Positions 47,995 through 57,402 of a DNA stretch of 64,000 nt are shown piece after piece (the stretch's first letter is position 1; each line of letters starts with the position of its first letter). The position numbers were made by a program, and so were the translations under genes. Under the pieces are notes generated by a model. That model saw only the letters and a list, made by a program, of their open reading frames with translations. It was not told the DNA's origin and made no database searches. The stretch comes from Streptomyces chrestomyceticus JCM 4735. GTDB lineage: Bacteria; Actinomycetota; Actinomycetes; Streptomycetales; Streptomycetaceae. The DNA is taken from positions 2,170,001 to 2,234,000 of the forward strand of contig NZ_BHZC01000001.1 in assembly GCF_003865135.1 (NCBI RefSeq), read 5' to 3'.

Positions 47995-48019
47995 TAACGC
48001 ACACCGAGTGTGTGCGTAA
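47995..48019. promoter_or_regulatory. Palindrome at the MFS promoter, possible DeoR operator
   Basis: ACGCACAC (47997-48004) and GTGTGCGT (48010-48017) are inverted with a 5-nt spacer, starting 13 bp upstream of the MFS ATG. The CACAC/GTGTG arms resemble those of the palindrome at 49022-49048. Confidence 0.5.
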
Positions 48020-48152
48020 GGGTTTTCGGTGACTTGCGGCGCGTTCCTGGTCGGGGGTGGGGCCGGTGGCGTCGGCCGGCTGGGGTGCGTGTCGGCCGGC
48101 GTTCAACTGGGCGGCCGGGCGCCGGGGTTGGAGGGTGTGCCGCGGCCGGGTG

Positions 48153-48911
48153 TCATACGTGCACGATGTTCACGCCCGCGGCGCGCATCTCCTCCACCAC
48201 CGTCGTGCCCTGGGCCGCGTCCGTCACCACCACGTCGAGCTGTTCGACCGAACAGATCCTGCCGAGCGCCACCCGCCCCAGCTTCTCCGCGGTGGCCACC
48301 AGGATGATGCGCCGCGCCGCCCGCGCCGCGACCCGCTTCACGTGCACGTCGTCCAGGCTGTAGGCGGTGGCGCCGCTGGCCGCGTCCACCCCGCAGCAGC
48401 CCAGGATGAAGGTGTCGTACCGCAGGTCCTCGAAGGTGCGCAGCGCCGTCTCGCCGTAGAAGGACAGCTCTCCCGGCCGGACCTGGCCGCCGGGGAGCAG
48501 CAGGCGGATGCCCTCGTGTTCGGCGAGCGGCATGGTCGCGTGCAGGGACAGCGGCGTGACGGTGAGCCGGCGGCCCGCCATCGCGTGGGCGACGGCCACC
48601 GCCGTGGTGCCGGTGTCCAGGGCGACGGTCTCCCCGTCGTTGAGCATCCGCACGACCACGTCCGCCAGCTTCGCCTTGGTCTCGCTGCCGACCATGGACC
48701 GCACCGCGTACGGCGGTTCCACCCCGCTGAGCAGGGCGGTCACGGCGCCGCCGTGCACCCGGCGGAGCGCGCCCCGGGACTCCAGGAGCTCCAGGTCCCG
48801 GCGGATGGTCATCTCCGACGTCTGGGTGGAGCGGGCGAGTTCGGCCACGGAGGCCCGGTTGCGCTCGGCCAGCAGGGCCAGGATGAACCGGTGGCGTTCG
48901 GAGACATTCAT
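48153..48911 (-). CDS. DeoR-family transcriptional regulator
   Basis: 252 aa. N-terminal winged HTH (RHRFILALLAERNRASVAEL, STQTSEMTIRRDLELLESRG) and a DeoRC sugar-phosphate-binding domain (LDTGTTAVAVAHAM, LPGGQVRPGELSFYG, ILGCCGVDAASGATAYS). Such proteins repress sugar or polyol genes until a phosphorylated sugar binds. ATG at 48911 gives the normal family start NVSERHRFIL; a longer frame exists upstream but is not needed. It is divergent from the HAD hydrolase with a strong palindrome in between. Confidence 0.92.
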   Translation of the reverse strand: MNVSERHRFILALLAERNRASVAELARSTQTSEMTIRRDLELLESRGALRRVHGGAVTALLSGVEPPYAVRSMVGSETKAKLADVVVRMLNDGETVALDTGTTAVAVAHAMAGRRLTVTPLSLHATMPLAEHEGIRLLLPGGQVRPGELSFYGETALRTFEDLRYDTFILGCCGVDAASGATAYSLDDVHVKRVAARAARRIILVATAEKLGRVALGRICSVEQLDVVVTDAAQGTTVVEEMRAAGVNIVHV

Positions 48912-49021
48912 GCCGCTGATGTAGCACATCAACACGTCCGCTGCGAGTTGGTTCCCTTCCGCCCGTTGGGCTTCCGGGCCGGTCGGGGAATCGGCGGTTG
49001 ACATCCGACCATGCCGAGTGT

Positions 49022-49048
49022 GTACTCACACGCACGCTGTGTGAGTAC
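49022..49048. promoter_or_regulatory. Palindrome between deoR and the HAD gene
   Basis: GTACTCACAC (49022-49031) and GTGTGAGTAC (49039-49048) are perfect 10-bp arms with a 7-nt spacer, 28 bp before the HAD ATG and about 110 bp before the DeoR ATG. It is probably the DeoR operator. Confidence 0.6.
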
Positions 49049-49075
49049 GGGGTCGGCTTCCGGAGAGGTGATGTC

Positions 49076-49666
49076 ATGACCGCGGTGCTCTTCGACCTGT
49101 TCGGCGTGCTCGCGCGGCAGCAGTCCCCCGCCGACTGCGCCCGGCTGGAGGAGACGGCCGGACGGTCGGGTGCCGCGTTCTGGGAGAGCTACTGGGGACT
49201 GCGGCAGCCTTACGACCGGGGTGACCAGAACGGTGCGCGTTATTGGCGGACGGTCGCCGGGGCGCTCGGGACGCATTTCGACGAGGAACGCGTCGCGGAA
49301 CTCATCGCCGCCGATGTGGCGAGCTGGAGCCGGATCGACGACGAGATGGTGGACTTTGTCGCGGGACTCGCGGAGCGCGGCACCACCATCGGCCTGCTGT
49401 CGAACATTCCGGCGGAATTGGCGGCGCATTACGAGGAAAGCCAGGAGTGGCTGAAGCACTTCTCGGTCCTGGCCTTCTCCTGCCGTATCGGCCACGCCAA
49501 GCCGGAGCCCGGCGCGTACACGTGGTGCAGTACGGCGTTCGGCCTGCCGCCCGAGCGCATCCTGTTCGTCGACGACCGGGCGGACAACGTCCGGGCGGCC
49601 GAGGCCCTGGGGATGCGCGGCCATCTGTTCACGTCGCTCGCGGAGCTGCGCCCGGCGCTGGACTGA
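49076..49666 (+). CDS. HAD-superfamily hydrolase
   Basis: 196-aa phosphatase-like HAD protein. Motif I is VLFDLFGVLAR (nucleophile Asp in DxF), motif II LLSNIPAEL, motif III Lys in GHAKPEPGAY, motif IV ILFVDDRADNVRAA. Short helical cap. Likely a sugar-phosphate phosphatase under DeoR control. ATG at 49076 follows GGAGAGG. Monocistronic, with a strong terminator behind it. Confidence 0.88.
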   Translation: MTAVLFDLFGVLARQQSPADCARLEETAGRSGAAFWESYWGLRQPYDRGDQNGARYWRTVAGALGTHFDEERVAELIAADVASWSRIDDEMVDFVAGLAERGTTIGLLSNIPAELAAHYEESQEWLKHFSVLAFSCRIGHAKPEPGAYTWCSTAFGLPPERILFVDDRADNVRAAEALGMRGHLFTSLAELRPALD

Positions 49667-49723
49667 CGACGACGGCCGACCGGCCGGTGCGCCCGGCGGA
49701 CGCCCGGCGCACCCTTCCATACC

Positions 49724-49763
49724 GGCGCCGGGGCGGGGGACCTGACACTCCCGCCCCGGCGCC
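49724..49763 (+). terminator. Strong terminator after the HAD gene
   Basis: A perfect 14-bp stem, GGCGCCGGGGCGGG (49724-49737) against CCCGCCCCGGCGCC (49750-49763), with a 12-nt loop. A smaller GTGCGCC/GGCGCAC hairpin lies just before it. Confidence 0.75.
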
Positions 49764-50293
49764 TCGCCGTGCGCGCCCGGCCCGGACAAAAACGACGCCA
49801 AAGTTCTCATCAACAGTGTTTGAAATTTGCGTAAGGCCGTGAAACGAACACGACGGCTCTCCGTATGCCACCCCTTAGAGCCTTGTCGAAGTCTTCTGCG
49901 GCCCCGGCGACGGAACTGCGCCACCGCACGGCTGAACTCCGCCCCTCCCCCGTGCCACCCCGTCTGCGCAGCTCAACCGCCTCATCAGGGCTTCACCCGG
50001 AACGTCGGCCGACCGCCGATCTGATGGATTCCAGCCGATTCACAAAAGATCATGAAAAACGAACATCTCGACTGTTAGTGTCGTTGGCGTCAGAAGTTGA
50101 AGCGCCCGGCCGGGGCTCGACCATCCCGCGGTGTCCGGGCCCCACCGGACAGCACGCCACCCCTTCCGCCACCCCGCCACCGGCCGGCCTCCAGGCCCGC
50201 ACGGCCGGCGGCCGCAAGGGGCCGAGTCGGCGTGCCCGCGCATCCCGTCATCCATATCTGGCAACAGCATGTCTTCTTCGAGGAGAACTGTTC
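49764..50293 (+). promoter_or_regulatory. 530-bp non-coding upstream region of the aminotransferase operon
   Basis: No gene is seen. The stretch has A+T-rich patches unusual for this genome (around 49800-49835 and 50035-50090, with TGTTAGTGT as a possible -10), so the promoter of the operon at 50294 is probably here. GAGGAG 8-13 bp before the ATG is the ribosome site. Confidence 0.4.
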
Positions 50294-51562
50294 ATGGACG
50301 CCACCAACGTACGTGATCTGCTCTATTACCCCGTCAGCGCCCAGAAGATGGTGCGCGGCGAAGGGATCTTCCTTTACGACGAGGACGGCAACGAATACCT
50401 CGACTGCGCCTCCGCCACCTTCAACCTCAGCCTCGGGTACTCCCACCCGGCGGTCATCCAGGCGATGAAGGACCAGTTGGACGTCTTCACCCATCTGACC
50501 TCCTCCGTGCAGAGCGACCCGATCAACGGCCTGGTCCGCCGGCTGGTGGAGGTCTCCCCCGACAACCTGACCAAGGTGCACCCGAAGGTCTCCGGCGGGT
50601 CCACCGCCAACGAGGGCGTCATCAAGATGGCGCAGCACGCCACGGGGCGCTCGGAGGTCATCTCCCTGTTCCGCAGCCACCTCGGGCAGACCATGATGAT
50701 GACCTCGATGTCCGGCAACGCCTTCCGCAAGGAGCCGTTCCCCTCGCTCTTCCCGCGCACCCTCCAGGTGCCGGACCCGTACTGCTTCCGCTGCTTCTAC
50801 GGGCAGGAGCAGGGCAGTTGCGGGATGATGTGCGTCGACCGCATCGAGGACTTCCTGGAGTACGCCAGCACCGGCCAGGTCGCCGCCATCATCGTGGAGC
50901 CGATCTCCGGCAACGGCGGCAACATCGTGCCGCCGGACGGCTATTTCCCGAAGCTGCGGGCCTTCTGCGACGAGCACGACATCGTGCTGATCTTCGACGA
51001 GATCCAGACCGGCATCGGCCGTACGGGGCAGATGTTCGCGGCGCAGCACTTCGACGTGGAGCCCGACGCCATCACCACCGCGAAGGGGCTCGGCGGTTCG
51101 GGCGCGCAGGTCGCGGCGATCCTGACCAACGAGCGGCTGGCGGGCCTGCCGGCCAACCACCACTCCTTCACCTACGGCGCCAACCTGCTGGCGGCCTCGG
51201 CGGCCAACGTCACCCTGGACATCGTCCGGCAGCCGGAGTTCCTGGCCAACGTCCGGGCCACCGGCAACTACATCCTCGGCCGGCTCGCGGACATGCAGAC
51301 CCGCTACCCGGCCATCGCCGACGTCCGCGGCGTCGGCCTCATGATCGGTTTCGAGATCACCCACCCCGACGGCAAGCCCGCCGTCAAGCTGACCAACCAC
51401 CTGGCGGGCGCGGCCGGGCAGCACGGACTGATCCTGCGCACCTCCCGCTACGGCTACGGCAACGTCCTCAAGATCCGGCCGCCGCTGATCCTCACCCTCG
51501 ACCAGGCCGAGCTGCTGTGCGACCGCCTGGAGAACCTCTTCCGCGCGGAGCTGGCCGCATGA
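50294..51562 (+). CDS. PLP-dependent class III aminotransferase
   Basis: 422 aa, fold type I. Landmarks: YDEDGNEYLDCASA near the start, VSGGSTANEGVIKMAQ (phosphate contact), FDEIQTGIGRTG (PLP Asp), TTAKGLGGS (Schiff-base Lys). A family-specific insert, PYCFRCFYGQEQGSCGMMC, has four Cys that could bind metal or a cluster. Substrate may be a keto-sugar or keto-cyclitol given the two genes that follow; this is inference. First gene of a three-gene operon with 4-bp overlaps. Confidence 0.88.
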   Translation: MDATNVRDLLYYPVSAQKMVRGEGIFLYDEDGNEYLDCASATFNLSLGYSHPAVIQAMKDQLDVFTHLTSSVQSDPINGLVRRLVEVSPDNLTKVHPKVSGGSTANEGVIKMAQHATGRSEVISLFRSHLGQTMMMTSMSGNAFRKEPFPSLFPRTLQVPDPYCFRCFYGQEQGSCGMMCVDRIEDFLEYASTGQVAAIIVEPISGNGGNIVPPDGYFPKLRAFCDEHDIVLIFDEIQTGIGRTGQMFAAQHFDVEPDAITTAKGLGGSGAQVAAILTNERLAGLPANHHSFTYGANLLAASAANVTLDIVRQPEFLANVRATGNYILGRLADMQTRYPAIADVRGVGLMIGFEITHPDGKPAVKLTNHLAGAAGQHGLILRTSRYGYGNVLKIRPPLILTLDQAELLCDRLENLFRAELAA

Positions 51563-52518
51563 CCCGGCTGAAGAACCTGCTGACGGGGCTCGGACAGCAC
51601 GTCAGGGCCGAGCTGACGACCTACGCCGACCGGGGCCTGGCCCGGCAGGTGCACGGCGACTCCCCCGGCGGCGACGCGCAGTTCGACGTGGACGAGGTGG
51701 CCGAGCGGGCCGTCCTGACGTATCTGCGCGAGCACGCGGACGTACCGCTCGCGGTCTACACCGAGGACGGCTCGCTGGTCGAGCTGGCACCCGAGCCGCG
51801 GTACGTGCTGGTCGTGGACCCCATCGACGGCACCCGGCCGACCTCGGCCGGACTGGAGATGGGCATGGTCTCGATCGCCGCGGCGCCGCTGGCGCGGTCC
51901 GCACCGACGCTGGACGACGTCACCGCGGCGTACCTGCTGGAGATTAAGTCGGGCGCGTGGATCTACGGTGACGACGAGGGGCTGACGCACGGCGGCTTCC
52001 CGCACGCGCTGCCCCGCCTCAGCCGTACCACCGACCCGGCGAAGATGTTCTGGTCGATCGAGTTCAACGGCCACCCCATGCACCTGATGACGGCGGCGTA
52101 CGCGCATCTGGTGGACCGGTCCGCCAACACCGGCGGCATCTTCGTGTTCAACAGCGCCACCTTCTCCGTCTCGCGCATCATCACCGGCCAGCTCGACGCG
52201 TACGTGGACATCGGCAACCGCGTGCTGCGCGACCACCCGGCGACCGAGCCGGACTTCCTGGAGGCCGGGCGCGGCTCGATCCTGCACCTGTTCCCGTACG
52301 ACATCGCCGCCGCGGTCTACCTCGCCAAGCGCGCCGGGGTCACCATCACCGACGCCTACGGCGACGACCTGGGGACCACCCAACTGCTCGACCTGGACCC
52401 GATGAACCAGAAGTCGTGCATCGCGGCGGCCACCCCCCAGCTCCACAAGGAACTGCTCGGCGCCATCCGGTGGGACCTCCCCGGCGCCACCCCCACCACC
52501 ACAGGAGGAACCCGGTGA
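51559..52518 (+). CDS. Inositol-monophosphatase-family protein
   Basis: 319 aa. The FIG/IMPase metal-binding motif DPIDGTRP is present with the upstream Glu in VYTEDGS; the later WDxAA-type motif is altered (FPYDIAAAVYLAKRAG). It would remove phosphate from a cyclitol or sugar phosphate. ATG overlaps the aminotransferase stop; its stop overlaps the dehydrogenase start. Longer than typical IMPases (about 260 aa). Confidence 0.82.
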   Translation: MTRLKNLLTGLGQHVRAELTTYADRGLARQVHGDSPGGDAQFDVDEVAERAVLTYLREHADVPLAVYTEDGSLVELAPEPRYVLVVDPIDGTRPTSAGLEMGMVSIAAAPLARSAPTLDDVTAAYLLEIKSGAWIYGDDEGLTHGGFPHALPRLSRTTDPAKMFWSIEFNGHPMHLMTAAYAHLVDRSANTGGIFVFNSATFSVSRIITGQLDAYVDIGNRVLRDHPATEPDFLEAGRGSILHLFPYDIAAAVYLAKRAGVTITDAYGDDLGTTQLLDLDPMNQKSCIAAATPQLHKELLGAIRWDLPGATPTTTGGTR

Positions 52519-53531
52519 AGGCCCTGATCCTGAACGAGCGGCGCACGGTGTCGCTGGTCGACCACCCGAAGCCGGAGGCGTCCGCGCCCACCGACGTCGT
52601 GGTGCGGGTCGTGCAGACCGGCATCTGCGGCACCGACCGCAGCGTGCTGGTGGGCAAGTTCCCCGCCGAGCCGGGTGTGGTGATGGGGCACGAGGCGGTC
52701 GGGTTCGTGGACGCGGTGGGGTCGGCGGTGACCGCGCACAAACCGGGCGACCGGGTGATCATCAACCCGACGCTGTACTGCGGCAACTGCCCGTCCTGCC
52801 TGCGCGGGCACTGGGACTTCTGTGCCAACAAGGCCGGTACGGAGGTCGGGCTGGACCTGGACGGCGCGTTCGCCGAGTTCATCCGGCTGCCGGAGCGGTT
52901 CGTCCACACCCTGCCCGAGGGCATGGACTTCGACCGCGCGGTGGTCGTGGAGCCGCTGGCCTGCGCGCTGAACAACATCGAGGCGGGCCGGCTGGAAGCG
53001 GGCGAGACCGCGGTGATCGTCGGCGGCGGGCCGGTGGGCGTGGTCTGCGCGATGGCGGCCCGGCACTACGGCGCCCGGGTCCTGCTGATCGAGCCGGATC
53101 CGTACCGGCAGGAGCTGTGCCGCAAGGTGTTCGCACAGGACGGTGACGGCCGGGTGACCGTGCACACGCCGGACGAGGCCGAGTTGGCGCGGCGCGGCGA
53201 CGTGGTCGTCGACACCGTGGGCAGTCTGCTGGAGCCGAGCCTGGAGTACGCCGCGGCCCGCGGACGCGTGGTGATCATGGGGTACAACAGCAAGGCGTCG
53301 GCCACCGTGCGGCCGCTGGAGATCCTGCAGCGCGGGCTCCAGATCATCGGGGCCGGTGACTACAACAGCCGGCTGTTCCCGAAGGCGATCGAGCTGGCCA
53401 GGTGGCTGCCGCTGGAGCGGCTGGTGACCCACCGCTTCCCGCTGGAGCGGCACGAGGAGGCGTTCGCGGCGCTGGCCGCGGCGCCCGGGACGCCGTACTC
53501 GGCGCTCAAGGTGGTGCTCGTACCGGAGTGA
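52515..53531 (+). CDS. Zinc-dependent alcohol/polyol dehydrogenase (MDR family)
   Basis: 338 aa. Catalytic zinc ligands in GICGTDRS and GHEAVGFV, structural-zinc cysteines in CGNCPSCLRGHWDFC, and a nucleotide-binding AVIVGGGPVGVVCAM. Oxidises a secondary alcohol of a sugar or cyclitol with NAD(P). With an aminotransferase it would give oxidation-transamination, the logic of aminocyclitol biosynthesis (for example 2-deoxy-scyllo-inosamine dehydrogenases). GTG overlaps the previous stop (GTGA). Confidence 0.88.
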   Translation: MKALILNERRTVSLVDHPKPEASAPTDVVVRVVQTGICGTDRSVLVGKFPAEPGVVMGHEAVGFVDAVGSAVTAHKPGDRVIINPTLYCGNCPSCLRGHWDFCANKAGTEVGLDLDGAFAEFIRLPERFVHTLPEGMDFDRAVVVEPLACALNNIEAGRLEAGETAVIVGGGPVGVVCAMAARHYGARVLLIEPDPYRQELCRKVFAQDGDGRVTVHTPDEAELARRGDVVVDTVGSLLEPSLEYAAARGRVVIMGYNSKASATVRPLEILQRGLQIIGAGDYNSRLFPKAIELARWLPLERLVTHRFPLERHEEAFAALAAAPGTPYSALKVVLVPE

Positions 53532-53637
53532 TCCGCGGGTGATCCGCGGCGGACGGCCCCTTCGACCGGCGCACGGTGCCGGCCGGAGGGGCCGTCGCGG
53601 CGTGCCCGTACGGGGCCGTTCGCGTCAGGAGAGTCCG

Positions 53638-53988
53638 TCAGGAGAAGTCGACGGCCGCCAGCACCGGGCCCGCGACGAGCAGGCCGTACTGGAGCCACAC
53701 GGTGGTGCGCCGTGCCGAGTGGCTCATCGCGGCGGCCGGGACGCAGAGCGCGATCAGGCCCGCGACGGGCGACAGCGCCAGCGCCGTGTTCGCGGCACCG
53801 GCCAGCGGCCCGCTCGCACCGTCACCGGTGTACGCCTGACCCAGCACGATGATCATGAAGAGGACGTACGCGACGGCGAGCAGCGGGAGGCCGAGAGCGG
53901 CGAACACCCACAGCGCCCTGGTGGACGGCGCGAACGGATCGTGCGCCGACAGGTCGGCGGGGGCGGGTGCGGGGGCCGGTGTGCTCAT
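53638..53988 (-). CDS. Small membrane protein of unknown function
   Basis: About 116 aa with a Pro/Ala-rich N-terminus and three or four hydrophobic helices (ALWVFAALGLPLLAVAYVLF, LSPVAGLIALCVPAAA, WLQYGLLVAGPVLAAV). No recognised domain. Start at 53988 is tentative; ribosome site weak. Confidence 0.6.
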   Translation of the reverse strand: MSTPAPAPAPADLSAHDPFAPSTRALWVFAALGLPLLAVAYVLFMIIVLGQAYTGDGASGPLAGAANTALALSPVAGLIALCVPAAAMSHSARRTTVWLQYGLLVAGPVLAAVDFS

Positions 53989-54098
53989 GATCATCAGCGT
54001 GCCCAGGGCGGGGCGCCGCGGCATCGGTGCGCGTACTCAAGCCCTGGTGGGCTTCGTACTCAGTCCCGCGAGCCCCCCGCCTTCCGGGCAGCGCGTGA

Positions 54099-55382
54099 TC
54101 AGTGGAACTGCTCCTCTTCCGTCGAGCCGCGCAGCGCGGTCGTCTCGGAGGCCGGGTTGACGGCGCCGGCGACCAGGTCGAAGTAGCCGGTGCCGACCTC
54201 GCGCTGGTGCTTGACGGCGGTGAAGCCGTGCTGCTGGGCGGCGAACTCGCGCTCCTGGAGGTCGACGTAGGCGGTCATACCGTGTTCGGCGTAGCCGCGG
54301 GCGAGGTCGAACATGCCGTGGTTGAGGGAGTGGAAGCCGGCCAGGGTGATGAACTGGAAGCGGTAGTCCATCGCGCCCAGCTCGCGCTGGAACTTGGCGA
54401 TCTGGTCGTCGTCCAGCGCCGCCTTCCAGTTGAAGGACGGCGAGCAGTTGTAGGCCAGCAACTGGTCGGGGTACCGCGCGTGGACGGCCTCGGCGAACTC
54501 GCGGGCCTGGGCCAGGTCGGGTGTGCCGGTCTCCATCCACAGCAGGTCCGCGTACGGGGCGTACGCCAGGCCGCGGGCGATGGCGGGGGCCATGCCGTTC
54601 TCGACCCGGTAGAAGCCCTCGGCGGTGCGCTCGCCGGTGCAGAAGCGGGCGTCGTTCTCGTCGACGTCGCTGGTCAGCAGGTTGGCGGCGAGGGCGTCGG
54701 TACGGGCGACGACCACCGTCGGCACGTCGGCGATGTCGGCGGCGAGGCGGGCCGCGCCCAGGGTACGGATGTGCTGCGAGGTGGGCACCAGGACCTTGCC
54801 GCCGAGGTGGCCGCACTTCTTCTCCGAGGCGAGCTGGTCCTCGTAGTGGATGCCGGCCGCGCCCGCCTCGATCATCGCCTTGGTCAGCTCGAAGGCGTTG
54901 AGCGGGCCGCCGAACCCGGCCTCGGCGTCGGCGACGATCGGCACCAGCCAGTCCGTCGTGTCCCCGGCCGCCTCGGCGGTGGCGATCTGGTCGGCGCGCA
55001 GCAGCGCGTTGTTGATGCGGCGCACCACCTGCGGCACCGAGTTGACCGGGTAGAGGCTCTGGTCGGGGTAGGTGTGGCCGGCCTGGTTGGCGTCGGCGGC
55101 GACCTGCCAGCCCGAGAGGTAGACCGCCTGAAGTCCGGCCTTGACCTGCTGCACGGCCTGGCCGCCGGTCAGCGCGCCGAGGGCATGGATGTAGTCCTGC
55201 TCGTGCAGTTGCCGCCACAGGCGCTCGGCGCCGCGGCGGGCCAGGGTGTGCTCCTCACGGACGCTGCCGGACAGCCGCAGCACGTCGGCGGCGCTGTGGG
55301 TACGGGTGGTGCCCTGCCACCGCGGGTCGGTCGCCCACCGCCGGGCCAGTTCCTCGGCCGTCTCGGTACCTGCCTGTGCCAT
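54099..55382 (-). CDS. aceA: Isocitrate lyase
   Basis: 427-aa glyoxylate-cycle enzyme splitting isocitrate into succinate and glyoxylate, needed for growth on acetate and fatty acids. The active-site loop [15 protein letters not shown] has the catalytic Cys; other family blocks are [29 protein letters not shown] and [12 protein letters not shown] at 55382 follows GGGAG. Divergent from a RamB-type regulator with TTTGC-type boxes in between, the same arrangement as in corynebacteria, where RamB represses aceA. Confidence 0.96.
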   Translation of the reverse strand: MAQAGTETAEELARRWATDPRWQGTTRTHSAADVLRLSGSVREEHTLARRGAERLWRQLHEQDYIHALGALTGGQAVQQVKAGLQAVYLSGWQVAADANQAGHTYPDQSLYPVNSVPQVVRRINNALLRADQIATAEAAGDTTDWLVPIVADAEAGFGGPLNAFELTKAMIEAGAAGIHYEDQLASEKKCGHLGGKVLVPTSQHIRTLGAARLAADIADVPTVVVARTDALAANLLTSDVDENDARFCTGERTAEGFYRVENGMAPAIARGLAYAPYADLLWMETGTPDLAQAREFAEAVHARYPDQLLAYNCSPSFNWKAALDDDQIAKFQRELGAMDYRFQFITLAGFHSLNHGMFDLARGYAEHGMTAYVDLQEREFAAQQHGFTAVKHQREVGTGYFDLVAGAVNPASETTALRGSTEEEQFH

Positions 55383-55638
55383 GACCATCTCCCGGATGTT
55401 CGCTCGGACCGCTGTTCTGGGGTGGACTGTTGTGGTGGACTACTGGTGAAGGGTGCGAATTCCCGGGCACTGAGTGCACCGAGTGCCGTACCAGTGCCCC
55501 GGACTGCTGAAGTGCGGCCCGCCGGAGGTCCCGGTGGCGGGGTGAGCAATGCTGCCGGGGGCCGCACTGCCGACTCTGACAGTGGCACTTGGTGCCAGCA
55601 ACGGTGGACCGCCGCCAAGTTCTGCCAATCTTGTGGCG

Positions 55639-55667
55639 CACTTTTGCCAAGGTTGCAAAGGTTTGCG
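55639..55667. promoter_or_regulatory. RamB-box-like repeats between aceA and ramB
   Basis: TTTTGC (55642-55647), GGTTGC (55651-55656) and GTTTGC (55661-55666) are near-tandem copies at about 10-bp spacing, within an A/T-richer patch 50-75 bp before the regulator GTG. They resemble the corynebacterial RamB target AAAGTTTGCAAA. The rest of the 334-bp intergenic region (55383-55716) shows no gene. Confidence 0.5.
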
Positions 55668-55716
55668 ACTGCCGTACGGCGACTAGGGTGAGCGCGGCGG
55701 CGACGGAGGGGGCACC

Positions 55717-57126
55717 GTGAGCAAGATCTACGCCGGGGCGCGGCTGCGCCGGCTGCGGGAGGAGCGCGGCTTCAGCCAGGCGGCGCTGGCCCGCGTCCTG
55801 GCCATCTCGCCCAGCTACCTGAACCAGATGGAGCACGACTCACGGCCGCTGACCGTGCCCGTACTGCTGCGGCTGACCGAGACCTTCGGGGTGGACCCCG
55901 GCTTCTTCTCCGCGCGCGACACCAGCCGGATGCTGGCCGACCTGCGCGAGGCGCTCGCCGACGAGCTGGCCGCCGGCCGGGTCTCCCCCACCGACCTGTC
56001 CGAACTGGCCTCCCGGCAGCCCGCGGTGGCGTCGGTGCTGCTCGGCCTCGGGCAGCGCAACCAGGCGCTTACCGAGCGCCTGGCGGAGGTGGCGGAGGGC
56101 CGGGACGGCAACGGCAGCGACCCGGCCGCGCCGCTCTCCCCGCACGAGGAGATCCGCGAGTTCTTCTACCGGCGGCAGAACTATCTGCACGAGGCCGACA
56201 CCACCGCCGAGGCACTCGCCGCCGAGCTGGGTATCCGCCCCGGTGAGGTGGGACGCGCCCTGACCGCCCGGCTCACCGAAAGGCACGGCGTACACCTCGT
56301 GGACACACCCGACGGTCCGCTGCACCACTACGATCCGTCCTCCCGGGTGCTGCGCCTGTCGGCGGGGCTGCGGCCCGGGCAGCGCGCCTTCCGCATGGCG
56401 ACCCAACTGGCGCTGCTGGAGGCCGGGGAGGAGCTGTCGCGGCCCGCCTCCGAGGACTTCGAGGAGGGCACGACGGCCTGGTCGCTGGCGAGGATCGGGG
56501 TCGCCAACTACTTCGCGGCGGCGCTGGTGCTGCCGTACGGCCCGTTCCACGCCGCGGCCGAGGAGCTGCGGTACGACATCGAGCGGCTGACCGACCGGTT
56601 CGGCCTCGGGTACGAGACGGTGTGCCACCGGCTGAGCACCCTGCAACGGCCGCGCCGGCGCGGGGTCCCGTTCTCCTTCGTCCGCGTCGACCGGGCCGGC
56701 AACATGTCCAAGCGGCAGTCCGCCACCGGCTTCCACTTCTCGCGGGCGGGCGGCACCTGCCCGCTGTGGAACGTCTACGAGGCGTTCACCGCGCCCAGCC
56801 GTATCCACGTCCAGATCGCCGCCATGCCGGACGGCCGCCGCTACCTGTGGACGGCCCGCACCGTCACCCGGCACCGCGGCGGCTGGGGCGACCCGGGCAA
56901 GACCTTCGCCATCGGCCTCGGCTGCGAGATCCGGCACGCGTCCCGGCTGGTCTACTCCGACGGCCTCGACCTGGACAACGCCGGGGCCGCCACCCCCATC
57001 GGCATGGGCTGCCGGGTCTGCGAACGCCTGGAGTGCCCGCAGCGCGCCGTGCCGCCCCTCGGCCGCGCGCTGGTCATCGACGAGAACAGCAGCACGTTCG
57101 TGCCGTATCCGGTGCGGGAGGACTGA
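55717..57126 (+). CDS. ramB: RamB/ScfR-type regulator (XRE HTH + acyl-CoA-sensing domain)
   Basis: 469 aa. Residues 5-65 form an XRE HTH (RLRRLREERGFSQAALARVL, SYLNQMEHDSRPL); a middle IrrE/ImmA-like segment (FRMATQLALLEAG, RIGVANYFAAALVLPYG) lacks the HExxH metal motif; the C-terminal DUF2083 domain ends in the Cys cluster ATPIGMGCRVCERLECPQRA. Members control acetate/propionate and glyoxylate genes. GTG at 55717 follows GGAGGGG. Its divergent placement from aceA supports that target. A paralog lies at the right edge of the window. Confidence 0.85.
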   Translation: MSKIYAGARLRRLREERGFSQAALARVLAISPSYLNQMEHDSRPLTVPVLLRLTETFGVDPGFFSARDTSRMLADLREALADELAAGRVSPTDLSELASRQPAVASVLLGLGQRNQALTERLAEVAEGRDGNGSDPAAPLSPHEEIREFFYRRQNYLHEADTTAEALAAELGIRPGEVGRALTARLTERHGVHLVDTPDGPLHHYDPSSRVLRLSAGLRPGQRAFRMATQLALLEAGEELSRPASEDFEEGTTAWSLARIGVANYFAAALVLPYGPFHAAAEELRYDIERLTDRFGLGYETVCHRLSTLQRPRRRGVPFSFVRVDRAGNMSKRQSATGFHFSRAGGTCPLWNVYEAFTAPSRIHVQIAAMPDGRRYLWTARTVTRHRGGWGDPGKTFAIGLGCEIRHASRLVYSDGLDLDNAGAATPIGMGCRVCERLECPQRAVPPLGRALVIDENSSTFVPYPVRED

Positions 57127-57210
57127 CGGGCCCACCCACGCGCCCCGGAGCACCCTGCGGATCACCGATCCCCCTGGACTTACTAGGACGTCCAACTATA
57201 TGTTCGTGAC

Positions 57211-57360
57211 GTAGGCCCGCGGTGCAGGGAAGCCGGTGCGAATCCGGCGTGGTCCCGCCACTGTGACCGGGGAGTGCGACGTCGGGCAACACGCCACTGA
57301 CGCGGGTGCGTCGGGAAGGCGGGCGGCGCACGGAGATCCGGAAGCCAGGATACCGGCCGC
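57211..57360 (+). promoter_or_regulatory. Cobalamin (B12) riboswitch
   Basis: The conserved core is easily read: GGTGCAGGGAAGCCGGTG (57221-57238), GAATCCGGC, CCCGCCACTGTGACC (57254-57268) and GGAAGCCAGGATACCGGC at 57340-57357, with the peripheral stems between. These are the hallmark B12-box blocks in the right order and spacing. It lies about 220 bp upstream of mmsA on the same strand. High adenosylcobalamin normally lowers expression of the downstream genes. Confidence 0.93.
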
Positions 57361-57402
57361 GGGTGTTGTTCCGTGTTGTCCACGAGGATGGAGCAGACAC
57401 GC

